Below, piece by piece: positions 24,699 through 33,583 of a stretch of 64,000 bases of DNA; the stretch's first letter is position 1; every line of letters begins with the position of its first letter. The notes below the pieces were generated by a model that worked only from the letters and a program-made list of their open reading frames with translations, was not told where the DNA came from and ran no database searches. Source of the DNA: Microbacterium sp. SORGH_AS_0888 (GTDB lineage: Bacteria; Actinomycetota; Actinomycetes; Actinomycetales; Microbacteriaceae); contig NZ_JAUTAZ010000001.1 of NCBI RefSeq assembly GCF_030818905.1, positions 1,860,001 to 1,924,000 of the forward strand. Reading direction: 5' to 3'. The position numbers were made by a program, and so were the translations under genes.

Positions 24699-25462
24699 GC
24701 CGCGCCCTCCGTCCCGAGCCCGAGCAGCAGGCGCTGGAGCTGTCCGTCCTCCCGCAGATCGGCCGCCGTGTCCTCGTGCACGATGCGCCCGTGCTCGATG
24801 ACGTAGCCGCGGTCGGCGACAGAGAGGGCCATCGTGGCGTTCTGCTCGATCAGGAGCACGCTCGTGCCCGCGGCCTGGATCGCCCGGATCGTGTCGCGCA
24901 CGTAGACCACGAGCTTGGGCGAGAGGCCGAGCGTGGGCTCGTCCATGACGAACAGCCGGGGCGAGGACATGAGACCGCGCGCGAGCGCGAGCATCTGCTG
25001 CTCGCCGCCCGAGAGCAGGCCCGCGGCCTGCGTGCGCCGCTCCGCCAGGCGTGGGAAGAGCTCGTACAGTCGCTGCCGGTTCTCGCGGAGCTCGGCCATC
25101 GGAACGGTCGAGCCGCCGAGGTCGATGTTCTCCTCGACCGTGAGCGCCCCGAAGATCCGGCGCCCCTCCATCGACTGCGCGACGCCGTGGCGCACGATGT
25201 GACGCGCGGAGCGGCGCGTGATGGGCCGGCCGAAGCACTCGATCGTGCCGGCGAAGACGGTGCCGCCCTGTGCGGGGAGGAGGCCGGTGACCGCGCGCGC
25301 GAGGGTCGACTTGCCGGCCCCGTTGAGCCCCATGAGGGCCACGACCTCGCCGTCGGCGACCGTCAGCGAGACGTCCTTCAGCGCGGCCACGGACTTGCCG
25401 TAGCGCACGCTGAGCCCCGTGACGCTCAACGCGTCGGCCAGCTGTGCTGTGCTGCTGCTCAT
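24695..25462 (-). CDS. ABC transporter ATP-binding protein, LivF family
   Basis: A 255-residue ATPase with Walker A GLNGAGKST, signature LSGGEQQMLALARGL, Walker B LFVMDEPTLGLSP and the IEQNA switch region that separates LivF from LivG. It is the first gene of the leftward transporter operon; the upstream 129-base gap carries the CAG-N5-CTG site at 25565, so the importer is probably co-regulated with the MaoC operon. Confidence 0.92.
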   Translation of the reverse strand: MSSSTAQLADALSVTGLSVRYGKSVAALKDVSLTVADGEVVALMGLNGAGKSTLARAVTGLLPAQGGTVFAGTIECFGRPITRRSARHIVRHGVAQSMEGRRIFGALTVEENIDLGGSTVPMAELRENRQRLYELFPRLAERRTQAAGLLSGGEQQMLALARGLMSSPRLFVMDEPTLGLSPKLVVYVRDTIRAIQAAGTSVLLIEQNATMALSVADRGYVIEHGRIVHEDTAADLREDGQLQRLLLGLGTEGAA

Positions 25463-25564
25463 GTCGCCGGTCCTCCTCGACCTGTGACGTCACCCTCGAC
25501 GGTGAGGGCGTGCGGCGGACCCGTTCCCATGGTCCGGTTTAATAGTGAACCCTATCTTCAATGC

Positions 25565-25575
25565 CAGGTCAACTG
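25565..25575 (-). promoter_or_regulatory. Candidate operator CAGGTCAACTG upstream of livF
   Basis: CAGGTCAACTGAAACTCA is nearly identical to the site before the MaoC operon at 8354. It is about 100 bases before the livF start. It lies in AT-richer DNA than its surroundings, as promoters in this genome do. Confidence 0.5.
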
Positions 25576-25591
25576 AAACTCACCCACGGGT

Positions 25592-26764
25592 TCACCCGCG
25601 CGTGAACGCGCTCAGCCCGGTCAGCGCGCGGCCGAGGATCAGGACGTTCATCTCACGCGTCCCCTCGAACGTGTACATGGCCTCGGCATCCGCGAGGAAA
25701 CGCACCACGTCGTTCTCGAGGAGCAGGCCGTTGCCCCCCAGGATCTCGCGCGCGAGCGCGGCGGACTCGCGGAGCCGGTCGGCGGCGACGAGCTTGATGA
25801 GGCTGGGCGTGACATCGTCCGCGAGGGGATGCGTCGTCGTGCGCACCGCGAGGGCGAGCGTCTGCGCGATGTTCGCGACGATCTGCACGAGCTTCTCCTG
25901 GATGAGCTGATAGCCCGCGATGGGCGCCCCGAACTGCTCACGACGCAGCGCATACGCCACGGCCGCGTCGTAGGCACCGAGCTGCATGCCCACCGAGTTC
26001 CAGGCGATCGCGGGGCGCAGCACACGGAAGGCACGATTGATGTCTCGGAAGGACTCGATGCGCGGCAGTCGCGCATGCTCGCCCACCCGAACCCCCACGA
26101 GCTCGATGTCGGCGTTGTGCACGTGGCGCAGCGCCCCCTTGTGCTCGATGACCGAGCGCGTGACCCCGGGCGCGGACGAGGGCACGAGGAAGGCCAGCAC
26201 CCGACCGCCGCCCTCCTCGCGTGCGATGACGCAGAGCTCGTCCGAGATCGTGGCGTTGCCGATCCAGCGCTTGCGCCCGTCGAGCACCCAGTCGTCGCCC
26301 TCGCGTCGCGCGGTCGTGGCGAGGCCGCCGGCGATGTCCGAGCCGTGATCGGGCTCGTTGAGCGCGAAGCAGCCGGTCTTGCGGAAGGAGAGGATGTCGG
26401 CATCCCATGCCACGACCTGCTCCGGGCTGCCGCCCTCCCGCACGAGCGTGCGGAACATGCCGACCTGGCCGCCGTAGATGATCGACACGCCCAGGTCGAG
26501 CCGAGAGAGCTCGACCGTCTTGAACCCCTGGTACAGCGCGCTCGGCGCCCCGTCGTCGCCGAGCAGCACGGGGTCGTCCTCGAGCCGCAGCTGCGCGAGC
26601 GGACCGCGGATCCCGGCGGGGCAGTCCCCCCGCTCCCAGGCGTCCACCAGAAGCGGTCGGACGTGCTCCCGCAGGTGCGTCCGCAGCTCGAGGAGCTTCG
26701 CGCGCTCGGCCGCCGTGAGCCCGTCGGCGAAGCCGAGCAGATCTCCGGGATAGTCCAGGGGCAT
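25592..26764 (-). CDS. Acyl-CoA dehydrogenase (glutaryl-CoA-dehydrogenase-like)
   Basis: A 390-residue FAD acyl-CoA dehydrogenase. Landmarks are FALNEPDHGSDIAGGL (FAD/substrate loop), KRWIGNATISD, QLIQEKLVQIVANI and YTFEGTREMN, placing the catalytic Glu near 367, the position used by glutaryl- and short-branched-chain enzymes. It would introduce a double bond (with or without decarboxylation) in an acyl-CoA, feeding electrons to ETF. ATG 26764 is preceded by GAGG; the longer frame to 26794 adds ten non-conserved residues. It is divergent from an IclR gene, with the CAG-N5-CTG site between them. Confidence 0.88.
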   Translation of the reverse strand: MPLDYPGDLLGFADGLTAAERAKLLELRTHLREHVRPLLVDAWERGDCPAGIRGPLAQLRLEDDPVLLGDDGAPSALYQGFKTVELSRLDLGVSIIYGGQVGMFRTLVREGGSPEQVVAWDADILSFRKTGCFALNEPDHGSDIAGGLATTARREGDDWVLDGRKRWIGNATISDELCVIAREEGGGRVLAFLVPSSAPGVTRSVIEHKGALRHVHNADIELVGVRVGEHARLPRIESFRDINRAFRVLRPAIAWNSVGMQLGAYDAAVAYALRREQFGAPIAGYQLIQEKLVQIVANIAQTLALAVRTTTHPLADDVTPSLIKLVAADRLRESAALAREILGGNGLLLENDVVRFLADAEAMYTFEGTREMNVLILGRALTGLSAFTRG

Positions 26765-26810
26765 TGTCGACCTCGTCTCGCTCCGTTGCTCCACGACATC
26801 GCCAACATAT

Positions 26811-26821
26811 CAGTTTTCCTG
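26811..26821. promoter_or_regulatory. Candidate operator CAGTTTTCCTG between acyl-CoA dehydrogenase and IclR genes
   Basis: CAG-N5-CTG followed by AAAT, in the 125-base divergent region. It shares spacing and the CTGAAA extension with the sites at 8354 and 25565. A -10-like TAGGAT (26856-26861) on the plus strand serves the IclR gene, which would place this site at about -45 of that promoter. Confidence 0.45.
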
Positions 26822-26889
26822 AAATAAAGTCCGTCGGCGAGGACGAGCGGCGTTCTAGGATGAGCGGGCACCACGGGTGGGGAGGACAC

Positions 26890-27684
26890 ATGGTCACGGC
26901 CGATCGGTCCCGCGACCGCGTTCAGAGCATCGAACGCGGCATGGCCGTGCTGCGCGTGTTCGACGGGCCCGAGCGCCGGCTCGGGGCGAGCGAGATCGCG
27001 GCCCGCACCGGGCTGCCTCGGCCGGTCGTGCGCCGCATCCTGCTCACGTTCGAGCACCTCGGCTACGTCCGGTCGGAACGGGGGCAGTGGAGCCTCACGG
27101 CGCGGATCCTCGAGCTCGGCTCCGGCTACTTCGCCGCCTCGTCGCTGCCCGAGCTGGCGCATCCGATCCTGCTCGACATCGTCGCCGAGCTGCACGAGTC
27201 CACGAGCGTCGGCGTCCTCGAGGGCACCGACATCGTCCACGTCGCACGCGTCGACGACGGCCGGCCGCTCGGCCACACCCTGCGCATCGGAGCACGGCTC
27301 CCCGCCCATGCGACATCGCTCGGCCGCGTGCTGCTGGCCGAGAAGACGGATGCCGAGATCGCCGAGCTGTACCGCGGCGTGCCGCTCGAGCGCTTCACCC
27401 CGCGCACCGCCGCACGGCTGGAGGAGCTGCTCGCACAGGTCGCCGAGGCGCGGGAGAGCGGCTACGACGTCTCGATCGAGGAGTACAACCCCGGGATGCT
27501 CGCCGCGGCGGTGCCGATCTCGGTCGAGGGCACCGCGATCGGCGCGCTCGGGGTGAGCTCGACGACGGTCCGCGAGGACGAGCGCTCGCTGCGCGAGGTC
27601 GTCGTGCCGCGCCTGCGCGCCGGCGCGGCCGAGCTCGCCCGCGCGTACCGGGACGCCAACCCGCGCCCCTTCCGCAACCGGTGA
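26890..27684 (+). CDS. IclR-family transcriptional regulator (PcaU/PobR-like)
   Basis: A 264-residue regulator. A winged helix at residues 10-75 (VQSIERGMAVLRVFDG, LGASEIAARTGLPRPVVRRIL) is followed by the IclR ligand domain with GVLEGTDIVHVARV, PAHATSLGRVLLA and a closing VSSTTVREDE. This subgroup usually controls aromatic-acid (beta-ketoadipate type) catabolism. GGAGGA precedes ATG 26890. Divergence from the acyl-CoA dehydrogenase and the shared site make it the best candidate regulator for the CAG-N5-CTG regulon. Confidence 0.88.
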   Translation: MVTADRSRDRVQSIERGMAVLRVFDGPERRLGASEIAARTGLPRPVVRRILLTFEHLGYVRSERGQWSLTARILELGSGYFAASSLPELAHPILLDIVAELHESTSVGVLEGTDIVHVARVDDGRPLGHTLRIGARLPAHATSLGRVLLAEKTDAEIAELYRGVPLERFTPRTAARLEELLAQVAEARESGYDVSIEEYNPGMLAAAVPISVEGTAIGALGVSSTTVREDERSLREVVVPRLRAGAAELARAYRDANPRPFRNR

Positions 27685-27720
27685 GCCCGGCCCGAGCCGG
27701 GGACGCGGACGCCCCCGGCC

Positions 27721-28848
27721 TCAGAACCGGATGCGACCGCGGATGTTCTTCCCGTCGATCAGGTCGTCGTAGCCCTGATTGATCTCGTCGAGCGTGTAGG
27801 TCGCCGTGATCAGCTCCTTCAGCTTGAGCCGGCCGGCCTCGTACAGCCGCATCTGACGCGGGATGTCGGCGCGCGGGTTCGCGTGCCCGTAGATCGTCCC
27901 CTGGATCCGCTTCTGGTAGCGGGTCAGCTCCAGCGGGGAGACGGGGATGCCCTCCTCGGCATCCGCCGCGATCGAGGTGACGACCGTCACTCCGCCCTTG
28001 CGGATCGCCTCGACGGCCTGCTTGACGTGCTCGCCCTTCAGCACACCCACCGTGACGATCGCGCGATCGGCGCCCTGCCAGTCGGTGATGCTGCGGGCGA
28101 ACTCCGCGGCTTCGTCCATCGTGGCGAACGCGTGCGTCGCGCCGAGCGTGAGCGCCGTCTCGCGCTTGAACGCGACCGGATCGACCGCGATGACGGCGCT
28201 CGCACCCACGCTCGCCGCGCCCTGCACGGCGTTGATGCCGATGCCGCCGATGCCCATGACGATCACGACGTCGCCGGGCTGGGTCTCGGCCGCGTACACG
28301 GCCGATCCCCAGCCGGTGCCGACGCCGCAGCCGAGCAGCCACAGGAGGTCGAGGTCGGCATCCTCCGGCAGCTTGATGGCCGACTCGACGTTGACGAGCG
28401 TGTACTCGGAGAACGTGCCCAGGCAGCACATCTGCCCCGCCTGCGATCCGTCGGCGAGCGTGAACCGGAAGCCGTTCTCGGGGTCGTCGAAGCGCGTGCC
28501 GGTGAGCAGGAAGCGGCCGAGGTCGCAGAGGTTCGTCATGCCGGACACGCACCAGCGGCACTCGCCGCAGCTCGGGATCCAGGAGAAGACGACCTTGTCG
28601 CCGACCTCCCAGCCCGGCGTGTGGGGGCCGACGGCCTCGACGATCCCGGTGCCCTCATGTCCGCCGACCATGGGCAGGTGCGGCAGGGCGCTGTCGCCCG
28701 TGACGAGGTGATGATCGGAGTGGCAGAGTCCCGCGGCCACGAGCTTGACGCGGATCTCGCCCTGACGCGGGTCGTCGACCTCGACATCCAGGACCTCGAA
28801 CCTCCCCTTCTGCTCGAGGATGACGGCGGCACGGCTGGCGATGGGCAT
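27721..28848 (-). CDS. NDMA-dependent (mycofactocin-type) zinc alcohol dehydrogenase
   Basis: A 375-residue medium-chain alcohol dehydrogenase of the Rxyl_3153-like NDMA-dependent family. Catalytic zinc ligands are in GLCHSDHH and GGHEGTG, the structural zinc site is CGECRWCVSGMTNLC, and the NAD site is GIGGIGINAVQGA. Enzymes of this family keep NAD tightly bound and need an external acceptor, thought to be mycofactocin. The start has AAAGGAGG seven bases upstream. It lies 41 bases after the aldehyde dehydrogenase gene; together they would oxidise an alcohol to its acid. It is about 50% similar by eye to the copy at 61080. Confidence 0.88.
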   Translation of the reverse strand: MPIASRAAVILEQKGRFEVLDVEVDDPRQGEIRVKLVAAGLCHSDHHLVTGDSALPHLPMVGGHEGTGIVEAVGPHTPGWEVGDKVVFSWIPSCGECRWCVSGMTNLCDLGRFLLTGTRFDDPENGFRFTLADGSQAGQMCCLGTFSEYTLVNVESAIKLPEDADLDLLWLLGCGVGTGWGSAVYAAETQPGDVVIVMGIGGIGINAVQGAASVGASAVIAVDPVAFKRETALTLGATHAFATMDEAAEFARSITDWQGADRAIVTVGVLKGEHVKQAVEAIRKGGVTVVTSIAADAEEGIPVSPLELTRYQKRIQGTIYGHANPRADIPRQMRLYEAGRLKLKELITATYTLDEINQGYDDLIDGKNIRGRIRF

Positions 28849-28889
28849 TGTTCCTCCTTTGGAACGATGGTGTGCGGTGGCGCGGACGC

Positions 28890-30333
28890 TCAGACGAACA
28901 TCGAGGTGAGCGTGAGGTAGCTGTCGACGGCCTCGGGACCGAGCTCGCGCCCGAGGCCGGAGGCCTTGACCCCGCCGAAGGGCAGGTTGATGTCGGGGCG
29001 GTAGCCGCCGAGCCCGAGCGAGCCGCGTGCGGATGCGGCGGGCGACGCGGAGGATCTCGTCGTCGTCATCGCCGAACACCGCCCCGCCGAGGCCGTAGAC
29101 CGTGGCATTGGCCATCGCGACGGCGTCATCGACGGTCTCGTACGGGTGGATCGAGACCACGGGGCCGAAGACCTCCTGCTGCGCGATCTCGCTGTCGATC
29201 GCGGCGTCCGCGATGACGGTCGGCGCGACGAAACGTCCGGTCTCCGGCAGCGCCGTGTCGCCGGCGAGCACTCGCGCGCCCTCCGCCCCCGCGCGCCGGA
29301 TCATCCCGCGCACGCGCTCCTGGGCACTGCCGGAGACGAGCGGGCCGAGCTCGGTCGCGGCGTCCTTCGGGTCGCCCACACGCAGATCCCGGGCGACGGC
29401 GACGAGCCCGTCGAGGATCTCGTCGTGGCGGTCGGCGGGGACGAGGATGCGGGCCAGTGCCACGCAGTTCTGCCCGCTGTTGGCGAAGCTCGCCACGCGG
29501 AGCCCCGCCAGCAGGGCGTCGAGGTCGGTGCCGGGCAGGACGACGGCGGCCGACTTGCCTCCGAGCTCCAGGGTCACGGGGATGAGCCGGCGCCCGCACG
29601 TCTCGGCGATCTGGCGCCCGGCGGCGGTCGAGCCGGTGAAGGCGACCTTGTCGACCCCCGGATGCTCGACGAGCAGGCGCCCGGTCTCCCGATCGCCCGT
29701 GACGATGTTGATCACGCCCTCGGGGAACCCGATCTCCCGGCACGCCTCGGCGAGGTGCGCGATGTCGAGGGGGGACTCGGATGCGGGCTTGATGACGACC
29801 GTGCAGCCCACCGCCAGCGCGGGCGCCATCTTCATCGTGACCGAGGCCTGCGGGTGGTTCCACGGCACGATGAGCGCGGCGACCCCGACGGGCGTGCGCC
29901 GGAGGTACGACGCCCCGCCCCGGTCGCCGTTCGGCCGCGTCGTCTCGACCACGAGCTCGCGGGCGAGACCCGCGTAGAAGCGGAGGTGCTGACCCGGGCG
30001 GACAACCCCCATCCCCCGGGCGAGCCCCAGGGGCTGCCCGATCTCGTCCGTGATGAGGCGGGCGGTCTCGTCACCGCGGGCTTCGAGCGCATCGGCGAGC
30101 CGCAGCATCCACTCGGCCCGTTCCGGCCCGGTCATGCGGGGCCAGGGTCCCCGGTCGAACGCGGTCCGGGCGGCGCGCACCGCGTCGTCGACCTCAGCCG
30201 GTCCCGCGATGGGCGCCTCGCCGACCGTCGAGAGGTCGAAGGGGTTCTCGACCGACGCGCGAGCGGCGCCCGCCGACCGCTGCCATTGCCCGCCGATGAA
30301 GAAGCGGTCCTGAATCTCCGTTGTCTTCAGCAC
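28890..30333 (-). pseudogene. Aldehyde dehydrogenase with a one-base frameshift near the C-terminus
   Basis: From ATG 30333 about 435 residues match NAD(P) aldehyde dehydrogenases: IVPWNHP, GFPEGVINIVTG, FTGSTAAGR, LELGGKS (catalytic Glu) and NSGQNC (catalytic Cys). Near 29025 the frame shifts: the expected ending SLGLGGYRPDINLPFGG to TLTSMFV lies in another frame that stops at 28890. One extra base in ACGCGGC on the coding strand explains it. No homopolymer is involved, so this may be a real recent mutation or an assembly error. The catalytic residues lie before the shift, but the lost tail forms the oligomer interface. Confidence 0.85.
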
Positions 30334-30345
30334 GGTGGCAGAGTA

Positions 30346-30356
30346 TCAGGCAACCT
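30346..30356. promoter_or_regulatory. Candidate operator CAGGCAACCTG before the aldehyde dehydrogenase gene
   Basis: A CAG-N5-CTG inverted repeat 13 bases upstream of the ATG at 30333, weaker than the other three because it lacks the following AAAC. It would place the alcohol/aldehyde dehydrogenase pair in the same regulon as the MaoC, liv and acyl-CoA dehydrogenase genes. Confidence 0.35.
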
Positions 30357-30364
30357 GGCATGCT

Positions 30365-30401
30365 TGTACGTATAGCGACGCTACTGACCGCTATACGTAC
30401 A
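30365..30401. promoter_or_regulatory. Long perfect inverted repeat in the divergent ALDH/dehydratase promoter
   Basis: Arms TGTACGTATAGCG (30365-30377) and CGCTATACGTACA (30389-30401) pair perfectly over 13 bases around an 11-base spacer. It ends 23 bases before the IlvD-type gene start. Arm length and spacing suit a dimeric repressor contacting two successive helical turns. The MarR protein at 33584, encoded at the end of the same operon, is a possible binder. Confidence 0.6.
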
Positions 30402-30424
30402 GACTCGATGGCGAGGACGATGAG

Positions 30425-32137
30425 ATGACCGAGACGATGCCCGAGCTGCGCAGCAACTTCTCGCGATCGTCGGCCCTCGGCGTCGCCCGCCGCGCGCAGT
30501 GGCGCGCCCTCGGCATCCCCGCCTCCGACCTCGACAAGCCCAAGGTCGCGATCGTCAACACGTCCTCCGACCTCGCCGCCTGCTACGCGCACCTCGACGA
30601 CATCGTGCCGGTGCTGAAGGGGGAGCTGCGAGCACTCGGCGCGCTGCCCTTCGAGATCCGCACGGCCGCCCCGAGCGACTTCATCACGAGCGCCGGCCGG
30701 GCCGGACGCTACATCCTCCCCAGCCGCGACCTGATCGTCAACGACATCGAGGTGGCCGTGGAGGGCGCACGGCTGGACGCCATGATCTGCCTGAGCTCGT
30801 GCGACAAGACGACGCCCGCGCACCTCATGGCCGCCGTCCGCATGGACATCCCGACCGTCATCGTCCCGTGCGGCTACCAGCACAGCGGGCTCGCGGAAGG
30901 GCGCGAGGCCGACGTGGAGGAGGTCTTCCTCCGGGCCGCGAAGGCCGCCGTCACCGGGGAGCCGACCCCTGACCTGGAGGAGCTCGCCGACGACGCGATC
31001 CTCGGCCCCGGCGTCTGCGCCGGCTTCGCGACGGCGAACTCCATGCACGTCACGGCGCAGGCGCTCGGCATGACCGTGCCCGGCGCCGCGCCCGTCCGTG
31101 CGAACAGCGAGCGGATGTGGGACACGGTGCGCCGCTCGGCCGCCGCCCTCGTCGAGGCGTTGCGGCGGGACATCCGTCCCCGTCGGATCATCACGGCCGG
31201 TTCCATCCGCGACGCCGCGCGCATCATGCTCGCCATGGGCGGGTCGATGAACACGATCAAGCACCTGCAGGCGATCGCGGTCGAGGCGGGCGTGGACATC
31301 GACGTGTGGGAGACCTACCGCGCCCTCGGGCGCGAGACCCCGCTGCTGTGCGCGGTCCGCCCCAACGGGCCGTTCCTCGTCGAGGAGGTCGAGGACGCCG
31401 GGGGCGCCGCGACCGTGCTGCGCGAGCTCCTGCCGCTGCTCGACGGCGACCGGCTGACGATCACCGGACGCACCCTCGCCGAGGAGCTCGCCCGGGCACG
31501 GCCCGCCGACGGCGTGGCCATCCGCACGCTGGCCGCCCCCTTCGGCACCGACCCCGCCATCACGGTGCTGCGCGGAACGCTGGCCCCGGGCGGCGCGGTC
31601 GCCAAGCGCCCCGTCCCCGACCCCGGCCCCCGCGTCTTCCGCGGGCCGGCGCGCGTGTTCGGAACGCGCGAGGAGGCGATCGGCGCGATCGCGTCCGGGC
31701 GCCTGCGCGAGGGCGACGTGGCCGTCATCCGCGGCATCGGGGTATCCGGCGGCCCAGGGCTCGGCCTCACCTCCGCGTTCATCTTCGCGCTGCACGCCAA
31801 GGGGCTCGCCGACCGCGTCGCCCTCGTGACCGACGGCCAGTTCTCGGGTCTCGTGAACCAGGGCGTCTCCGTCGGCGAGGTCTCGCCCGAGGCCGCCGCC
31901 GACGGGCCGCTCGGGCGCGTGCAGGACGACGACCTCATCGAGATCGATCTCGGCGAGGGGCGCGTCGACCTGCTCGTGGATGTCGACGAGCTCGCCCGGC
32001 GCGACCGCTTCACTCCCGCAGCCGACCTCGACACCGGCGGCGGCTACCTCGACCAGTACCGGGAGCTCGTGCAGCCGCTCGCCTGCGGCGCCGTGCTGTG
32101 CCCCCGCCCCGGCGGCTCCTCGCCGTGCACCCGCTGA
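30425..32137 (+). CDS. IlvD/Edd-family dehydratase (probable sugar-acid dehydratase)
   Basis: A 570-residue iron-sulphur dehydratase of the dihydroxy-acid/6-phosphogluconate dehydratase family. Cluster and metal contacts are expected in DLAACYAHLDD, LSSCDKTTPAHLMA and GPGVCAGFATANSMH; the C-terminal domain has GIGVSGGPG and VTDGQFSG. The usual valine/isoleucine-pathway context is absent; the gene is followed by an FAD oxidoreductase and a MarR regulator and lies next to a hexuronate operon, so a sugar-acid substrate (to a 2-keto-3-deoxy acid) is more likely. ATG 30425 is preceded by GAGG. The frame is open upstream across the inverted repeat, which argues against an earlier start. Confidence 0.82.
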   Translation: MTETMPELRSNFSRSSALGVARRAQWRALGIPASDLDKPKVAIVNTSSDLAACYAHLDDIVPVLKGELRALGALPFEIRTAAPSDFITSAGRAGRYILPSRDLIVNDIEVAVEGARLDAMICLSSCDKTTPAHLMAAVRMDIPTVIVPCGYQHSGLAEGREADVEEVFLRAAKAAVTGEPTPDLEELADDAILGPGVCAGFATANSMHVTAQALGMTVPGAAPVRANSERMWDTVRRSAAALVEALRRDIRPRRIITAGSIRDAARIMLAMGGSMNTIKHLQAIAVEAGVDIDVWETYRALGRETPLLCAVRPNGPFLVEEVEDAGGAATVLRELLPLLDGDRLTITGRTLAEELARARPADGVAIRTLAAPFGTDPAITVLRGTLAPGGAVAKRPVPDPGPRVFRGPARVFGTREEAIGAIASGRLREGDVAVIRGIGVSGGPGLGLTSAFIFALHAKGLADRVALVTDGQFSGLVNQGVSVGEVSPEAAADGPLGRVQDDDLIEIDLGEGRVDLLVDVDELARRDRFTPAADLDTGGGYLDQYRELVQPLACGAVLCPRPGGSSPCTR

Positions 32138-32159
32138 CCCCCGATCCCAGGAGCCTCGC

Positions 32160-33539
32160 ATGACCCCGACGACCGTCCGCCTCCCCGCCCGCGACGTCCC
32201 CGTGCACGGCGAGTACGAGGTGGTGGTGATCGGCGGAGGCCCCGCGGGCGTGATGGCCGCGGCGGCCGCCGCCCGCGCCGGACGATCGACCCTGCTCATC
32301 GAGCGGTACGGATTCCTCGGCGGTGCCGGCACGATGGGAGGGCTCAGCACGTTCTGCGGCCTCCATGCCCGCATGCACGGCGAGGACACCCGCGTCATCC
32401 GCGGGCTCGCGGACGATCTGCTCGACCGGATGGAACGCCTCGACGCACTGAACCCGCCGCACCTCTCGGTGGACAATCGCATCCTGGCGCAGGCATTCGA
32501 CATCTCCTCCTACAAGATCGCGCTGGACGATCTGATGCTGGCCGCGGGCGCCGAGCTGCTGTTCCACGCCTCCGTGCAGGGGGTCGTGATGGCGGACGAG
32601 AGCCGGATCGACGGCGTCGTGGTCGAGTCGAAGTCGGGCGCCGCGCTCGTCCGCGGCCGCGTGTTCGTCGACGGCTCGGGCGATGCCGACGTCGCGGCGT
32701 GGGCCGGCGCGCCCTTCGAGCGCTCGGAGCACCTGCTCTACCCCTCGCTCATGTTCCGGATCAACGGCGTCCACCCCGAGGAGGCCGGCGAGGCCTGGCG
32801 CATCGTTCGCCGGCTGATGGAGGAGGCCGAGGCAGCCGGCACCCATCGCTTCCCCCGCAAGAAGCCGATCGTGCGGCCACAGCGGAACCCGCTGGAGTGG
32901 CGGGCGAACCTGACGCAGCTCTCGAACGCCGACGGCTCGGCGATCGACGGCACCGACGTGCGCCAGCTGACCCGCGGCGAGCTGCAGGGCCGGCGGCAGG
33001 TGCAGGACGCGTTCGCGTTCATCCGGGCCGTGACACCGGGCTTCCAGGACTCCTACATCGTCGACATCGCGCCCCAGATCGGCATCCGCGAGACGCGTCG
33101 GATCATCGGGGCCTACCAGCTCACCGAGGCGGACGTGCTCGGCTGCGCCGACTTCGACGACACGATCGGCGTCAACGGCTGGCCCGTCGAGGCGCACGTG
33201 CAGGGCGACGTCGAGTTCCGGTTCGCGCCTGCCGACTCGCGCGGCTACAACCAGCTGCCCTACCGGATGCTGGTGCCCGGGCGCGTGGAGAACCTGCTCG
33301 TCGCGGGGCGCTGCGCCTCCATGACCCAGGGCGGGCAGTCCTCCGGCCGGGTGACGGGCCCGTGCTTCGCGATGGGCCAGGCGGCCGGCACGGCCGCCGA
33401 CCTCGCCCTGGACGCCGGCATCGCCGTGCGCGCGATCGACACGGCGACCTTGCAGCGGCGGCTCGAGGAGGACGGCGTCTTCCTCGGCGGCGAGGCGAGC
33501 CGCATCCGCCCGGTCGCGGAGGCCGCCCCCGTCTCCTGA
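32160..33539 (+). CDS. FAD-dependent oxidoreductase (FAD_oxidored family)
   Basis: A 459-residue flavoprotein. The dinucleotide fold VVVIGGGPAGVMAAAAAARAG begins near residue 22 (split as VVVIGGGPAG and VMAAAAAARAG), then IERYGFLGGAGT, DGSGDADVAAWAG and a C-terminal NLLVAGRCASMTQGG with TGPCFAMGQAAG. These are hallmarks of the PF12831-type family, which includes enzymes of unknown substrate next to sugar-acid genes. AGGAG precedes the ATG by eight bases, and the gap to the dehydratase gene is 22 bases, so they are co-transcribed. Confidence 0.83.
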   Translation: MTPTTVRLPARDVPVHGEYEVVVIGGGPAGVMAAAAAARAGRSTLLIERYGFLGGAGTMGGLSTFCGLHARMHGEDTRVIRGLADDLLDRMERLDALNPPHLSVDNRILAQAFDISSYKIALDDLMLAAGAELLFHASVQGVVMADESRIDGVVVESKSGAALVRGRVFVDGSGDADVAAWAGAPFERSEHLLYPSLMFRINGVHPEEAGEAWRIVRRLMEEAEAAGTHRFPRKKPIVRPQRNPLEWRANLTQLSNADGSAIDGTDVRQLTRGELQGRRQVQDAFAFIRAVTPGFQDSYIVDIAPQIGIRETRRIIGAYQLTEADVLGCADFDDTIGVNGWPVEAHVQGDVEFRFAPADSRGYNQLPYRMLVPGRVENLLVAGRCASMTQGGQSSGRVTGPCFAMGQAAGTAADLALDAGIAVRAIDTATLQRRLEEDGVFLGGEASRIRPVAEAAPVS

Positions 33540-33583
33540 GGCCGATAGGCGGTGCGCTACTGTCGAGACGAACGGAGGAATCG

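Noticed and set aside
30425..32137. Dihydroxy-acid dehydratase for valine/isoleucine synthesis
   Set aside because: No ilv neighbours; context is sugar-acid and FAD oxidoreductase genes, so the family name alone was not used to assign ilvD.
32160..33539. FAD oxidoreductase as MftD
   Set aside because: It has an N-terminal Rossmann FAD site and sits in a dehydratase operon; MftD is a TIM-barrel FMN enzyme.
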